Shown piece by piece: positions 1-11,623 of a DNA stretch of 64,000 nt (positions within the stretch are counted from its first letter, which is position 1; each line of letters opens with the position of its first letter). The stretch covers positions 239,501-303,500 of the forward strand of contig CAJNDS010002535.1 of the NCBI GenBank assembly GCA_905221605.1, in the 5' to 3' direction. The translations under genes were made by a program, and so were the position numbers. The notes below the pieces were generated by a model, which ran no database searches, had not been told where the DNA came from, and saw nothing but the letters and a program-made list of their open reading frames with translations. This DNA comes from Symbiodinium natans. Its lineage: Eukaryota; Sar; Dinophyceae; Suessiales; Symbiodiniaceae.

Positions 1-110
1 CAGTGGGGTTGGGCACTCCAGGGAGACTCTCCGGGGACACTGGGGTGGGCGCTCCAGGTCTGGGTTGGGCACTCCAGAAACACTTTGCGGGTTGGGCACT
101 CCCAGGTGAG
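1..110. repeat. Short direct repeats (GGTTGGGCACTCC)
   Basis: The motif GGTTGGGCACTCC occurs at about 7, 65 and 90, with a diverged copy near 45. The stretch is G-rich and has no convincing coding frame. It may be the end of a longer tandem array that begins before the window. Confidence 0.6.
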
Positions 111-169
111 GAGAAGAGTTCTGGGCGAGGAGAAGAGTTGCGTTTAAGATCTAACAGCCCCACACCGAG

Positions 170-2720
170 GGTGGGGAACAAGAGAAAAGAACACAAAGAC
201 AAAGGTAGGTAGAAGGAGCAGGAGAAGTCCTCCTTCCATCTCATCATTCCCTTCATTCTCCTTGCTTAACCATGCATGCCCCTTGTTCTATCCGCCTACT
301 TAATGACAAAAGGAACAGAGGAGGAAAGGGTCAGGAAAGGGTCAAAAGGAGAGCGGAGAAAGGAGGAGAACGAACATGGGAAAAGAAAGGAAGGAGAGCT
401 AGAGAGAGGATAGATAGATGGAGAGGAGAAAAGAAGGACAAAGACCGTGGAAGAAAGGAGTGAGCGATGCTCGGGTAATAAGTGTAAGGGCTAAGGAAAA
501 GGAACAGTGGACAACAAAAACAAGTGTCCTGCCCTACCTCTTCTCTTTTCTTCTTGATCTTCTCTGTCTCCTTTTTTGTTCTCCAAGCGGTCCTCTTTTC
601 ACCATCGCTTCCTCCTTCCCCTTCCTCATTGTTTCTGTTTCCTTCACCCTGTTTCCCTATCTGTCGCTCCTCCGCTGTCTTCTTTCTTCCTCTTCTCCCT
701 GATTACTGTCTCCTTCTCTTTGCTTCTCTCCATCTCTCTCACTCCGGTGCCCCCCGGTGTTTTCTGTTCATTGCTCATCCGTTCTGACTTTACGAGGCAG
801 ACCCTGTACAAAGGATGGGTCCTGTTCTGGACATGGCCCTGCACTGCCTCTTTCCACACTCCCCCATGAGTTTCAGGCGGCCTTGAGGGGCGTCCAAGAG
901 TGAAGGAGAGGTGTGAGAAGAGGACCCTTTCCCCACATTGCTAAGAAGAAAAACAAGAGAAAAGAACACTGAGATATGTAGAGTGGCCTGGAAGGTAGTT
1001 AGAAGGAGCAGGAAAAGTCCTCCTTCCATCTTATCATTCCCTTCATTCTCCTTGCTTAACCTTGCCCTTGTTCTATCCCCCTACTTAATGACAAAAGGAA
1101 CAGAGGAGGAAAGAGGAGAACTAACACGGAACAAGAAAGGAAGGAGAGCTAGAGAGAGGATAGAGAGATAGAGAGTAGAAATGAAGGACAAAGACCGTGG
1201 AAGAAAGGAGTGAGCGATGCTTGAAAAAAACAAGTGCCCTGCCCTACCTATTCCCTTTTCTACTACATCTTCTCTGAGCCCTTTTTGTTCTCCAAGCGGC
1301 CCTCTTTTCACCGTCGCTTCCTCCTTCCTCTTCGTCATTGTTTCTATTTCCTTCGCCCTGTTTCCCTATCTGTCGCTCTTCCACTGTCTTCCTTCTTCCT
1401 CTTCTCCCTGATTACTGTCTCCTTCTCTTTGCTTCGCTATCTGTCTCCATCTCTTTCACTCCGGAGCCCCCCGGTGTTGCCTATGCATTGCTCATCCTTT
1501 CTGACTTTACGAGGCAGACCCTGTACAAACGATGGGTCCTGCTCTGGACATGGTCCTGCGCTGCCTCTTTCCACACACCCCAAACCCCTCTTCTGAGCCT
1601 TCCCCAAGAGTTTCAGGTGCCCTTTAACGGGCGTCCAAGAGTGAAGGAGAGGTGTGAGAGGAGGACCCTTTCCCCACATTGCTAAGAAGAAAAACAAGAG
1701 AAACGAACGCAGAGACATGTAGAGCGGCGTGGAAGGTAGTTAGAAGGAGCAGGAGAAGTCCTCCTTCCATCTCACCATTCCCTTCATTCTCCTTGCTTAA
1801 CCTTGCCCTTGTTCTATCCCCCTACTTAATGACAAAAGGAACAGAGGAGGAAAGGCTCGTGGGATGGACGCGAGAAAAGGGAGAGCGGAGAAAGGAGGAG
1901 AACGAACGTGGGAAAAGAAAGGAAGAGAGCTAGAGAGAGGATAGAGAGATAGAGAGGAGAAATGAAGGACAAAGACCGTGGAAGAAAGGAGTGAGCGATG
2001 CTCGGGAAAAAAGCATAAGGGTGAGGAAAAGGAACAGTGGATAACAAAAACAAGTGTCCTGCCCTACTTGTTCTCGTTTCTTCTTGTTCTTCTCTGACCC
2101 CTTTTTGTTCTCCAAGCGGCCTTCTTTTCACCATCGCTTCCTCCTTCCTCTTCTTCATTGTTTCTGTTTCCTTCGCCCTGTTTCCCTATCTATCGCTCTT
2201 CCACTGTCTTCCTTCTTCCTCTTCTCCCTGATTACTGTCTCCTTCTCTTTGCTTCGCTATCTGTCTCCATGTCTCTCACTCCGGCGCCCCCGGTGTTTCT
2301 GTTCATTGCTCATCCTTTCTGACTTTACGAGGCAGAGCCTGTACAAAGGATGGGTCCTGTTCTGGACATGGTCCTGCGCTGCCTCTTTCCACACACTCCA
2401 AACCCCTCTAAGCCTGCCCCAAGATGTTCTCGGCGGCCTTCAGAGAGCATCTTCCAGGGGCCTCCGAGAGTGAAAGAGGGGTGTGAGAGGAGGACACTTT
2501 CCCCACCTTGCTAAGAAGAAAAACCAGAGAAAAGATCACAGAGACATGTAGAGAAGTGTGGAACGTGACCAGGTAGTTACAAGGAGCAGGAGAAGTCCTC
2601 CTTCCATCATATCATTCCCTTCATTCTCCTTGCTTAACCTTGCCCTTCTTCTATCCCCCCAATGACAAAAGGAACAGAGGAAGAAAGGGCCGCAGAAGGG
2701 ACACAAGAAAGGGAGCGTGC
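170..2720. repeat. Tandem repeat with ~0.74-0.83 kb unit, 3+ copies
   Basis: The landmark TGACAAAAGGAACAGAGG recurs at about 303, 1088, 1829 and 2662. TTGCTAAGAAGAAAAAC recurs at about 940, 1679 and 2510, giving units of roughly 785, 741 and 833 bp. Each unit has a purine-rich first part (GAGGAGAAAG-type) and a pyrimidine-rich second part (CTTCTTCCTCTTC-type), ending with a better conserved segment around TTTACGAGGCAGACCCTGTAC. Long ORFs occur on both strands but are low-complexity K/E/R or S/F/L strings, as expected of purine/pyrimidine tracts. I see no transposase, reverse transcriptase or terminal repeats. The fourth copy breaks off near 2720. Confidence 0.85.
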
Positions 2721-3490
2721 AGAAAGCGGGCGCACGAAGAGGGAGAACGAAAGGAAGGAAAAAGAGAGCTTCTTAAAGACAATAGCATTCCTGTCAACAG
2801 CGAAATCCTGTCATCTATTGAAGTGCTGGATGGACTCTTTGATTCCTTTTCAAATGAAGGGTTCTATCGTTCATGGTGTTCCTTAGAACAGGAGAGCCTT
2901 TCAGGACAACGCCCTCATCTGTATTCAACATAGGCAGGGCTACCTCTGATTAAGAACGCAAAGGACGCATTCTAAGAAAATACACTCTCTCACTTCAAAA
3001 GGAGAGGACGGACCCACTCATCTATGAAAAAAAGAGCCGAAGCATTTGGGAGGAATTAAAATACGAATGAGGGGCTATCGCAGTATCCTTTTTTTCTTCT
3101 GACACGGATTCTTTGAAAGAAGAGGTTCCTGCCTGTTGTTTGTTTCCAAGAAAGGGAGGCTTTCGAGTGGCAAGGGGCGAACTCGCGCCCACCCCGGTCT
3201 TTGGGGTCAGTCTGAAAACAACTTGGAGAGGACCGTTGCTTCTCTCTCCTGCTTCTGTTTCTCTATCTCTTGCTCCGTGTCTGTCGTTCTCCTTCCCTCC
3301 TTCAATCTGTGAATCTGCTTCTTTCAATATCCACCAGGTTGCCTGCAGTTTTCGCAGGGGGCTTCCCTGAGGGGCTCCCTGAAAGGGGGCAGGTTTCGAG
3401 AGGGCAAAGGGCAGGAGATTAGGAGAGGGCAAAGGCATGAAAGGAGGGGGGGCAGGGGCCTGGGGGAGGTGTGGGCAGTGAGGGCGGTGG
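2720..3490. other. Unique DNA without a recognised gene
   Basis: The segment follows the broken last 0.8-kb repeat. ORFs up to 138 aa (minus, 3022-3438) overlap on both strands and match no family I know. From about 3370 it becomes G-rich and runs into the GATA repeat block. I see no RNA gene or telomere-type repeat here. Confidence 0.5.
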
Positions 3491-4070
3491 CGTAGGGCTG
3501 CGTTGGAGCCCTTTCAAAAATAAGATAAATAAGATACATGGAGGGCAGATATTTAGATAGAGATAAATAGAGATAGAGATCGAGATGGAGACGTAAAAGG
3601 GGGTAGGGGCGGGGTAGGAGGTGCGGGCAGGGAGGGCGGTGGGGGCTGTGGGAGCGTGGGCTGCGTTGGAGCCCTTTACATAATGAGATAAGATAAATAA
3701 ATAAGATATATAGATGGCAGACATATTGATAGATATAGATAGATAGAGATACATAGCTAGAGATAGAGACATAGAGGGGGCAGGTTGGGTAGGGGGTCGG
3801 GGTAAGGGGTGCGGGGTGGCGTAGGGGGTAGGGGGCTAGGGGATCCCTGTAAATGGGCAGGGGATAGGGTGTAGGAACTAGGGCCCTTTACAAAAAGGAT
3901 GAACAAGATATAAAGATGGCAGATACATAGACAAATATAGTCAGGGCTACGCTGGAGCCCTTTAAAAAATCACACACGCAAGATGTATAGATAGAATATA
4001 TATATATATATACATATATAGGTAGATACAGATAGAGATAGAGATAGAGATAGAGATAGACAGGTTTTGA
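3490..4070. repeat. Diverged repeat units with GATA/GAGATA microsatellite
   Basis: A block beginning with GGAGCCCTTT followed by an AAGATA/AGATA stretch occurs near 3507, 3667, 3887 and 3955. The units are separated by G-rich spacers (GGGGTAGGGG type). Each unit carries expanded GATA or GAGATA runs, and the last also has a TA run at about 3998-4013. Units differ in length, so this is an old, eroded tandem array. ORFs here only translate the microsatellite. Confidence 0.75.
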
Positions 4071-4105
4071 GAGGAGATTAGGAGAGGACAAAAGCAGGAG
4101 AGGCA

Positions 4106-5073
4106 GGTGACACAGATTCCGTGGAAAATGTGTCATGTTTTTCGTGTTAACACAACTCTTGCGACACATATTCTGCACGAAATGTGTCATATTTATGGTG
4201 TTAACACAACTCTAGTGACACATATTCTGCGGAAAATGTGTCATGCTTTTGGTGTTAGCACAGCTCTACTGACACATATTCTGCGGAAAATGTGTCATGC
4301 TTTGCGTTAACACAAGTCTGGTGACACATATTCCTCGGAAAATGTGTGTTTTGTGTTAGCGCAGCTCTACGGACACATATTTTGCAAAAAACTTGTCATG
4401 TTTTTGGTTTTAACGCAACTCTGGTGACACATATTCCGCGGAAATGTGTCACGTTTTTGGTGCTAGCACAGCTCCACTGACACATATGTTGCGGAAAATA
4501 TGTCATGCTTTTGGTGTTAACACAACTCTGGCGACACATATTCTGCAACAAATGTGTCATATTTATGGTGTTAACACAACTCGAGTGACACATATTCTGC
4601 GGGAAATGTGTTATGTTTTTGGTGTTAGCACAGCTCTACGGACACATATTTTGCAAAAAACGTGTCATGTTTTTGGTTTTACCGCAACTCTGGTGACACA
4701 TATTCCGCGGAAATGTGTCACGTTTTTGGTGCTAGCACAGCTCCACTGACACATATGTTGCGGAAAATATGTCATGCTTTTGGTGTTAACACAACTCTGG
4801 CGACACATATTCTGCAACAAATGTGTCATATTTATGGTGTTAACACAACTCGAGTGACACATATTCTGCGGGAAATGTGTTATGTTTTTGGTGTTAGCAC
4901 AGCTCTACTGACACATATTTTACGGAAAATGTGTCATGCTTTTGGTGTTAACACAACTCTAGTGACACATATTCTGCAGAAAATGTGTCATGTTTCGTGT
5001 GTTAGCACAGCTCTACTGACACATATTTCGCGGAAAATGTGTCATGTTTCTGGTGTTAACACAACTCTACCAA
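4106..5073. repeat. 54-bp satellite, ~18 copies, with higher-order duplication
   Basis: The unit starts GACACATATTCTGCGGAAAA and continues through ATGTGTCATG and GGTGTTAACACAACTCT, with a period of 53-55 bp. Each monomer holds two palindromes: GACACAT...ATGTGTC (arms extend to GACACATATTC/GAAAATGTGTC around TGCG) and GTGTTAACAC. A five-monomer block (about 4372-4640) is repeated almost exactly at 4641-4909, a higher-order repeat of ~269 bp. Since 54 is divisible by three, reading frames stay open on both strands (18-residue repeats such as THILRKMCHVFGVNTTLV). I regard this as a consequence of the period, not evidence of a protein. Confidence 0.95.
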
Positions 5074-5107
5074 AATAAAAAAAACTAAACTCAGTAAAAC
5101 TATTGGA

Positions 5108-7264
5108 AAAATGAATTTATTTTCCGGAAAAGTCAGGCCCATTTAAAATTTTAAAAATCCTTAAAATCCTGAAAACCCTTAAAATTTTGAAAGCCCGGAC
5201 CTTTCAAAATTTTAAGGATTTTAAGGAATTTAAGGCCTTTTAAATTTCTTAAAATCCTTAAAATCCTTCAAAATTTTGAAAGAAAATTAAATTATTTTCC
5301 GGAAAGAGGCAGGCCCATTTAAAATTTTAAAAATCCTTAAAATCCTTAAAATCCTTAAAATTTTGAAAGGTTGGGCTTTCAAAATTTTAAGGATTTTAAG
5401 GAATTTAAGGCCTTTTAAATTTCTTAAAATCCTTAAAACCCTTAAAAATTTGAAAGAAAATTAAATTATTTTCCGGAAAGAGGCAGGCCCATTTAAAATT
5501 TTAAAAATCCTAAAATCCTTAAAATCCTTAAAATTTTGAAAGCCCGGGCCTTTCAAAATTTTAAGGATTTTAAGGAATTTAAGGCCTTTTAAATTTCAAA
5601 AAATCCTTAAAATCCTTAAAATTTTGAAAGAAAATTAAAATATTTTCCGGAAAGAGGCAGGCCCATTTAAAATTTTAAAAATCCTTAAAATCCTTAAAAT
5701 CCTTAAAATTTTGAAAGCCCGGGCCTTTCAAAATTTTAAGGATTTTAAGGAATTTAAGGCCGTTTAAATTTCTTAAATCCTTAAAATCCTTAAAATTTTG
5801 AAAGAAAATTAAATCATTTTCCGGAAAGAGGCAGGCCCATTTAAAATTTTAAAAATCCTTAAAATCCTGAAAATCCTTAAAATTTTGAAAGCCCGGGCCT
5901 TCAAAATTTTAAGGATTTTAAGGAATTTAAGGCCTTTTAAATTCCTAAAAATCCTTAAAATCCTTAAAATTTTGAAAGAAAATTAAAATATTTTCCGGAA
6001 AGAGGCAGGCCCATTTAAAATTTTAAAAATCCTTAAAATCCTTAAAATCCTTAAAATTTTGAAAGCCCGGGCCTTTTCAAAATTTTAAGGATTTTAAGGA
6101 ATTTAAGGCCGTGTAAATTTCTTAAAATCTTTAAAATTTTGAAAGAAAATTAAATCATTTTCCAGAAAGAGGCAGGCCCATTTAAAATTTTAAAAATCCT
6201 TAAAATCCTTAAAATCCTTAAAATTTTGAAAGGTTGGGGCTTTCAAAATTTTGAGGATTTTAAGGATTTAAGGCCTTTTAAATTTCTTAAAATCCTTAAA
6301 ATTTTGAAAGAAAATTAAATTATTTTCCGGAAAGAGGCAGGCCCATTTAAAATTTTAAAAATCCTTGAAATCCTGAAAACCCTTACAATTTTGAAAGGTT
6401 GGGGCTTTCAAAATTTTAAGGATTTTAAGGAATTTAAGGCCTTTTAAATTTCTTAAAATCCTTAGAATCCTTAAAATTTTGAAAGAAAATTAGAAAATTT
6501 TCCGGAAAATTAGAAAATTTTCCGGAAAATGTTAAAAATCCTTAAAATCCTTAAAATCCTTAAAATCCTTAAAATTTTGAAAGCCCGGACCTTTCAAAAT
6601 TTTAAGGATTTTAAGGAATTTAAGGCCTTTTAAATTTCTGAAAATCCTTAAAATCCTGAAAATTTTGAAAGAAAATTAAAATATTTTCCGGAAAGAGGCA
6701 GGCCCATTTAAAATTTTAAAAACCCTTAAAATCCTTAAAATTTTGAAAGGCTGGGGCTTTCAAAATTTTAAGGATTTTAAGGAATTTGATGCCTTCTAAA
6801 TTCCTAAAAATCCTTAAAATCCTTAAAATTTTGAAAGAAAATTAAAATATTTTCCGGAAAGAGGCAGGCCCATTTAAAATTTTAAAAATCCTTAAAATCC
6901 TTAAAATCCTTAAAATTTTGAAAGCCCGGACCTTTCAAAATTTTAAGGGTTTTAAGGAATTTAAGGCCTTTTAAATTTCTTAAAATCCTTAAAATCCTTA
7001 AAATTTTGAAAGAAAATAAAATTATTTTCCGGAAAGAGGCAGGCCCATTTAAAATTTTAAAAATCCTTAAAACCCTTAAAATCCTTAAAATTTTGAAAGC
7101 CCGGACCTTTCAAAATTTTAAGGATTTTAAGGAATTTAAGGCCTTCTAAATTTGTTAAAATCCTTAAAATCCTTCAAAATTTTGAAAGAAAATTAAATTA
7201 TTTTCCGGAAAGAGGCAGGCCCATTTAAAATTTTAAAAATCCTTAAAATCCTTAAAATAAAATC

Positions 7265-7296
<32 letters not shown>

Positions 7297-7790
7297 CAAA
7301 AAAAAAATGTTGAAAACACACACAAAAAAAAGGTTGGGGCTTTCATATTTTCAGGATTTTTAAGTAATTTAACGGCCTTCTAAATTCCTAAAAACCCTTA
7401 AAATCCTTAAAATTTTGAATAAATTAAACTAATTTTTCCGAAAGAGGCATCCCATTTAAAATTTTAAAAATCCTTAAAATCCTTAAAAACCTCAAAATTT
7501 TGAAAGCCCGGGCCTTTCAAAATTTTAAGGATTTTAAGGGGAATTTAAGGCCTTTTAAATTTCTTAAAATCCTTAAAATCCTTAAAATTTTGAAAGAAAA
7601 TTAAAATATTTTCCGGAAAGAGGCAGGCCCATTTAAAATTTTAAAAATCCTTAAAATCCTTAAAATCCTTAAAATTTTGAAAGCCCGGGCCTTTCAAAAT
7701 TTTAAGGATTTTAAGGAATTTAAGGCCTTGTAAATTTCTTAAAATCCTTAAAATTTTGAAAGAAAATTAGATTTTTAAGGATTTTAAGGA
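5108..7790. repeat. AT-rich ~173-bp satellite, left-oriented arm
   Basis: About 14 units of roughly 172-175 bp contain the landmarks TTTTCCGGAAAGAGGCAGGC, CCCATTTAAAATTTTAAAAA, several copies of ATCCTTAAA, and the inverted pair CTTAAAATTTTGAAAGCCC / GGGCCTTTCAAAATTTTAAG. Landmark positions include 5302, 5474, 5649, 5822, 5997, 6168, 6325, 6692, 6864, 7029 and 7206. Each unit can fold on itself because ATCCTTAAA and TTTAAGGAT alternate. A ~30-nt poly(A) and CA-rich interruption lies at 7268-7330. No ORF and no telomere-like repeat occur in it. Confidence 0.95.
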
Positions 7791-9868
7791 TTTTCAGAAA
7801 TTTAAACGGCCTAAATTCCGTTAAATCCTCCCGTTTTCAAAAGATCAAGGATTTTTAAATTTTAAATGGGCAAAAGATTTTAAGCCCTTACGGGGCTTTC
7901 AAAATTTTCAGGATTTTAAGGATTTTAAGGATTTTTAAAATTTTAAATGGGCCTGCCTCTTTCCGGAAAATAATTTAATTTTCTTTCAAAATTTTAAGGA
8001 TTTTAAGGATTTTAAGAATTTTAAAAGGCCTTAAATTCCTTAAAATCCTTAAAATTTTGAAAGGCCCGGGCTTTCAAAATTTTAAGGATTTTAAGGATTT
8101 TAAGGATTTTTAAAATTTTAAATGGGCCTGCCTCTTTCCGGAAAATGATTTAATTTTCTTTCAAAATTTTAAGGATTTTAAGGATTTTAAGGATTTTAAG
8201 AAATTTAAAAGGCCTTAAATTCCTTAAAATCCTTAAAATTTGAAAAGCCCGCTTTCAAAATTTTAAGGATCAAAATTCGGAAAATATTTTAATTTTCTTT
8301 CAAAATTTTAAGGATTTTAAGGATTTTAAGAAATTTAAAAGGCCTTAAATTCCTTAAAATCCTTAAAATTTTGAAAGCCCCAACCTTTCAAAATTTTAAG
8401 GATTTTAAGGATTTTAAGGATTTTTAAAATTTTAAATGGGCCTGCCTCTTTCCGGAAAATGATTTAATTTTCTTTCAAAATTTTAAGGATTTTAAGGATT
8501 TTAAGGATTTTAAGAAATTTAAAAGGCGTTAAATTCCTTAAAATCCTTAAAATTTTGAAAGGCCCGGGCTTTCAAAATTTTAAGGATTTTAAGGATTTTA
8601 AGGATTTTTAAAATGTTAAATGGGCCTGCCTCTTTCCGGAAAATAATCTAATTTTCTTGCAAAATTTTAAGGATTTTAAGGATTTTAAGGATTTTAAGAA
8701 ATTTAAAAGGCCTTAAATTCCTTAAAATCCTTAAAATTTTGAAAGGCCCGGGCTTTCAAAATTTTAAGGATTTTAAGGATTTTAAGGATTTTTAAAATTT
8801 TAAATGGGCCTGCCTCTTTCCGGAAAATATTTTAATTTTCTTTCAAAATTTTAAGGATTTTAAGGATTTTTAGGAATTTAAAAGGCCTTAAATTCCTTAA
8901 AATCCTTAAAATTTTGAAAGCCCCAACCTTTCAAAATTTTAAGGATTTTAGGGATTTTAAGGATTTTTTAAAACTTTTAAATGGGCCTGCCTCTTTCCGG
9001 AAAATAGTTTAATTTTCTTTCAAAATTTTAAGGATTTTAAGGATTTTAAGAAATTTACACGGCCTTAAATTCCTTAAAATCCTTAAAATTTGAAAAGGCC
9101 CGGGCTTTCAAAATTTTAAGGATTTTAAGGATTTTAAGGATTTTTAAAATTTTAAATGGGCCTGCCTCTTTCCGGAAAATATTTTAATTTTCTTTCAAAA
9201 TTTTAAGGATTTTAAGGATTTTAAGAAATTTAAAAGGCCTTAAATTCCTTAAAATCCTTAAAATTTTGAAAGGCACGGGCTTTCAAAATTTTAAGGATTT
9301 TAAGGATTTTTAAATTTTAAATGGGCCTGCCTCTTTCCGGAAAATATTTTAATTTTCTTTCAAAATTTTAAGGATTTTAAGGATTTTAAGAAATTTAAAC
9401 GGCCTTAAATTCCTTAAAATCCTTAAAATTTTAAAAGGCCCGGGCTTCCAAAATTTTAAGGATTTTAAGGATTTTAAGGATTTTTAAAATTTTAAATGGG
9501 CCTGCCTCTTTCCGGAAAATATTTTAATTTTCTTTCAAAATTTTAAGGATTTTAAGGATTTTAAGAAATTTACAAGGCCTTAAATTCCTTAAAATCCTTA
9601 AAATTTTGAAAGCCCCAACCTTTCAAAATTTTAAGGATTTTAAGGATTTTAAGGGTTTTTAAAATTTTAAATGGGCCTACCTCTTTCCGGAAAATAATTT
9701 AATTTTCTTTCAAAATTTTTAGGATTTTAAGAAATTTAAAAGGCCTTAAATTCCTTAAAATCCTTAAAATTTTGAAAGGTCCGGGCTTTCAAAATTTTAA
9801 GGATTTTGTGGTCCTTTTAAAATTTTGGAAAACCCCTAAATTCCTTAAAATCCTTAAAATTTTGGAAG
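7790..9868. repeat. AT-rich ~173-bp satellite, inverted arm
   Basis: This is the same unit as in the left arm but reverse-complemented. The landmark is now GGGCCTGCCTCTTTCCGGAA, at about 7945, 8117, 8428, 8613, 8800, 8978, 9152, 9325, 9500 and 9676. The switch falls in a scrambled stretch at about 7750-7900. The two arms form a very large inverted repeat made of tandem units. The array stops sharply near 9868, where gene-bearing DNA with CCCTAAA motifs begins. Confidence 0.95.
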
Positions 9869-9995
9869 GCGAAGCAGGACCGTCAAATAACGCATAAAGG
9901 TCCTACATACTAGGCTCTATAGGCCCCAAACCCCCAAACCGCAACCCAACAACTCCAGGTCAAAAGCAGCCAGGCCACTAAATACACAGCCCTGC

Positions 9996-10050
9996 CTCGA
10001 TATGATCGTCGCCGACACGCCGGAAGGCGGTGAGGGTTGCAGGCTTGTTC
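9996..10050 (-). CDS. Candidate coding exon (unassigned gene)
   Basis: On the minus strand the segment reads NKPATLTAFRRVGDDHIE. An AG acceptor (GCCACAG) precedes it and a GC donor (ATCGAG|GCAGGG) follows. The exon size and GC donor match the exons of the recognised genes in this window. It is the left-most coding-like piece, only ~130 bp from the satellite. No family is recognised. The call rests on amino-acid character and splice sites alone. Confidence 0.4.
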
Positions 10051-10224
10051 CTGTGGCTAGGCGCCTTACTAGCAAGGCCTTAAACATTTTCTACGTAAGG
10101 TTTGCCCTCTGAGTCATACTTGGGGGGGGCGGGGGGGGTTGCTGGGGGGGGGGGGGGGGTGCTGAAGGCGAGGGGGGGGGGGATCGGTGATAGGGGGCTC
10201 ACACAGTGGACAGGGTGCTGGTGC

Positions 10225-10302
10225 CCTGAACATGGATCCGGATAAACCGAGCGACTCGTTTTTCAGGAGCATCTCAGAGCCCTTTGGCCTAACACGAAGC
10301 AT
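10225..10302 (-). CDS. Candidate coding exon (unassigned gene)
   Basis: The minus strand reads MLRVRPKGSEMLLKNESLGL and further residues to ...SGSMFR. TTCCAG precedes it and a GC donor (TTCAGG|GCACC) follows. Poly-G stretches lie just downstream in sense (10120-10185 plus). No homology is recognised. It may belong to the same transcript as the exons at 9996 and 10368. Confidence 0.4.
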
Positions 10303-10367
10303 CTGGAACAGCCTGGACCCTTAAACCATGAACCCTAAGCACTACAACGACACCAGAACAGAAACGC

Positions 10368-10565
10368 CTCAACAAGAAAGGCTTCCAACCCTGCGTGCCG
10401 CAATCCCTGAAAGCCCTTGGTAGCCCAGTAAATATATCAAAAAAGGGCACCCTTTTTGGGGTTGGTTACTTTGTAAGGAAACCCAGAACCCCAAAAAAAA
10501 GGGTAAAGGGCACCACGGGAGCTACCAAGCCTATTGTGCTATTGTAGGGACGGGTACCCCTCACG
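10368..10565 (-). CDS. Two candidate exons split by an introner-like intron
   Basis: The upstream exon (about 10526-10565) reads EPSVRGTRPYNSTIGL and the downstream exon (10368-10415) reads GFQGLRHAGLEAFLVE. The 110-bp intron between them (10416-10525) starts GTAGCTCCC and ends CTACCAAG. It is exactly one copy of a terminal-inverted-repeat element found also at 47150 and 58185. The downstream exon ends at a GC donor (GAG|GCGTTT). The protein family is not recognised; the intron/element coincidence is the main support. Confidence 0.45.
10416..10525. mobile_element. TIR element, family D (introner-like), 110 bp
   Basis: The ends are complementary: CTTGGTAGCCCAGTA on the left and CACGGGAGCTACCAAG on the right. 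The interior carries GGGCACCCTTTTTGGGG and GGAAACCCAGAACCCC, shared with the copies at 47150-47266 and 58185-58292. Read on the minus strand it is a GT...AG intron between two open frames. There is no coding capacity, so it would be non-autonomous. Confidence 0.75.
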
Positions 10566-11400
10566 GAGGGTTCTGGGGCCTCAACTTCTGAGGTTTTGGG
10601 CGCCCAAGAGCCTTAAGGCACAAGACCTCAAAGAACCTCAAACATTTGCGGCCAGCGTGGCTCTGGCGCGCGCAGCGGCGCGGTGGGTAGAAGCCGCTGA
10701 GCGCAGGGTGGGTTTAAGGTTGAGAGTCGAAACAGGCTCATGAGTAGTGGATAAGTAGGGCTTAGGGTCTGTGGATTAGGGTTAGGGCTACGTCACTTTG
10801 CAACTTTGTTGGGCGGTTTAAATCACGTCTACGTGGCAAGTAGGACACCTATAGTTGTGCCTACTTGCACCAGTTAGTTAGGGGTACTGGTACCCTACAT
10901 AAAACCTCCAACTACGGGGGAGATCGGCTTCTTACATCGGGTACCGGCGTTTCAACGATGCGAGAACAGAGGCGAGAACTAGGGTTTAGGGGTTTTTGGG
11001 AAAGGTTGGCCAAGAGGAGCAAAACGACAGCCGAAAGGAGCCTTACATAGACAAACGAAAATTTGAGTTCTGAGAGGTTTAAGAATTATAGGTGGGTGAA
11101 TATGGATGTGGCAGACACTGGGTTGAGAGAGCTGTGGTTGGAACATTTGGCTTGCAGATTGCGGTTGCTTACTTGTCTCGGGCCCGACGATTTCAGGGTT
11201 TAGCGTCTAGGGTGTCGGGTTGTCCGACGGATGGAGGACCAGAGCTGCGATGTAGAGTTTAAAAGTGTGCCCAGCCCAGTACGCCTTTCGGTGAAAAAGG
11301 CGCTTGCAAGGGAATGACCCCTTAAGAAGCGGATCATAGCAACGACCTGCAGTGATATGGCGCGGCAGGCTAGAGCACGTCGACTTGCAGTTCAAGGTTC
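10566..11400. other. Mixed region, ambiguous coding potential
   Basis: A GC-rich piece at 10648-10725 is open on both strands (plus AASVALARAAARWVEAAERR before GTGGGT). I cannot decide the strand. ORFs of ~60 aa at 10865-11050 (plus) and 11207-11395 (minus) show no familiar motif. No RNA gene is recognised. Confidence 0.35.
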
Positions 11401-11408
11401 AGGATGGT

Positions 11409-11530
11409 CCTACTTGGAAGCCCCTTTGACTTAGTAAGTAGGGGTTGATAAAGGCGGGTTTTGGGGATTATAATGGGGTTTCTAGACGGATACTAAGTAG
11501 ACTTTCTAAGTCAAAGACAGCTTCTAAGTA
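11409..11530. mobile_element. TIR element, family E
   Basis: The left end reads CTACTTGGAAGCCCCTTTGA and the right end, reverse-complemented, CCTACTTAGAAGCTGTCTTT. A related copy lies at 15788-15906, starting TTACTTGGAAGCTCTTTTGG and ending CAAAAAGGGCTTCCAGG. It is small and non-coding. Confidence 0.65.
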
Positions 11531-11623
11531 GGCAACCCAAGGCGACCCTAAAAGGAATCCCCGAAGCTCCCACCCATCTCTTGTGCCCTGAGTACCTACA
11601 GGGGGGCCCAAACCCCGAAACCC

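Noticed and set aside
1-2940. LTR retrotransposon
   Set aside because: No terminal repeats with TG..CA ends, no primer site and no reverse transcriptase or integrase frames. The repetition is tandem.
4107-5078. Repeat protein with 18-residue THILRKMCHVFGVNTT-type units
   Set aside because: The frame stays open on both strands only because the satellite period (54 bp) is divisible by three. No start context and no family.
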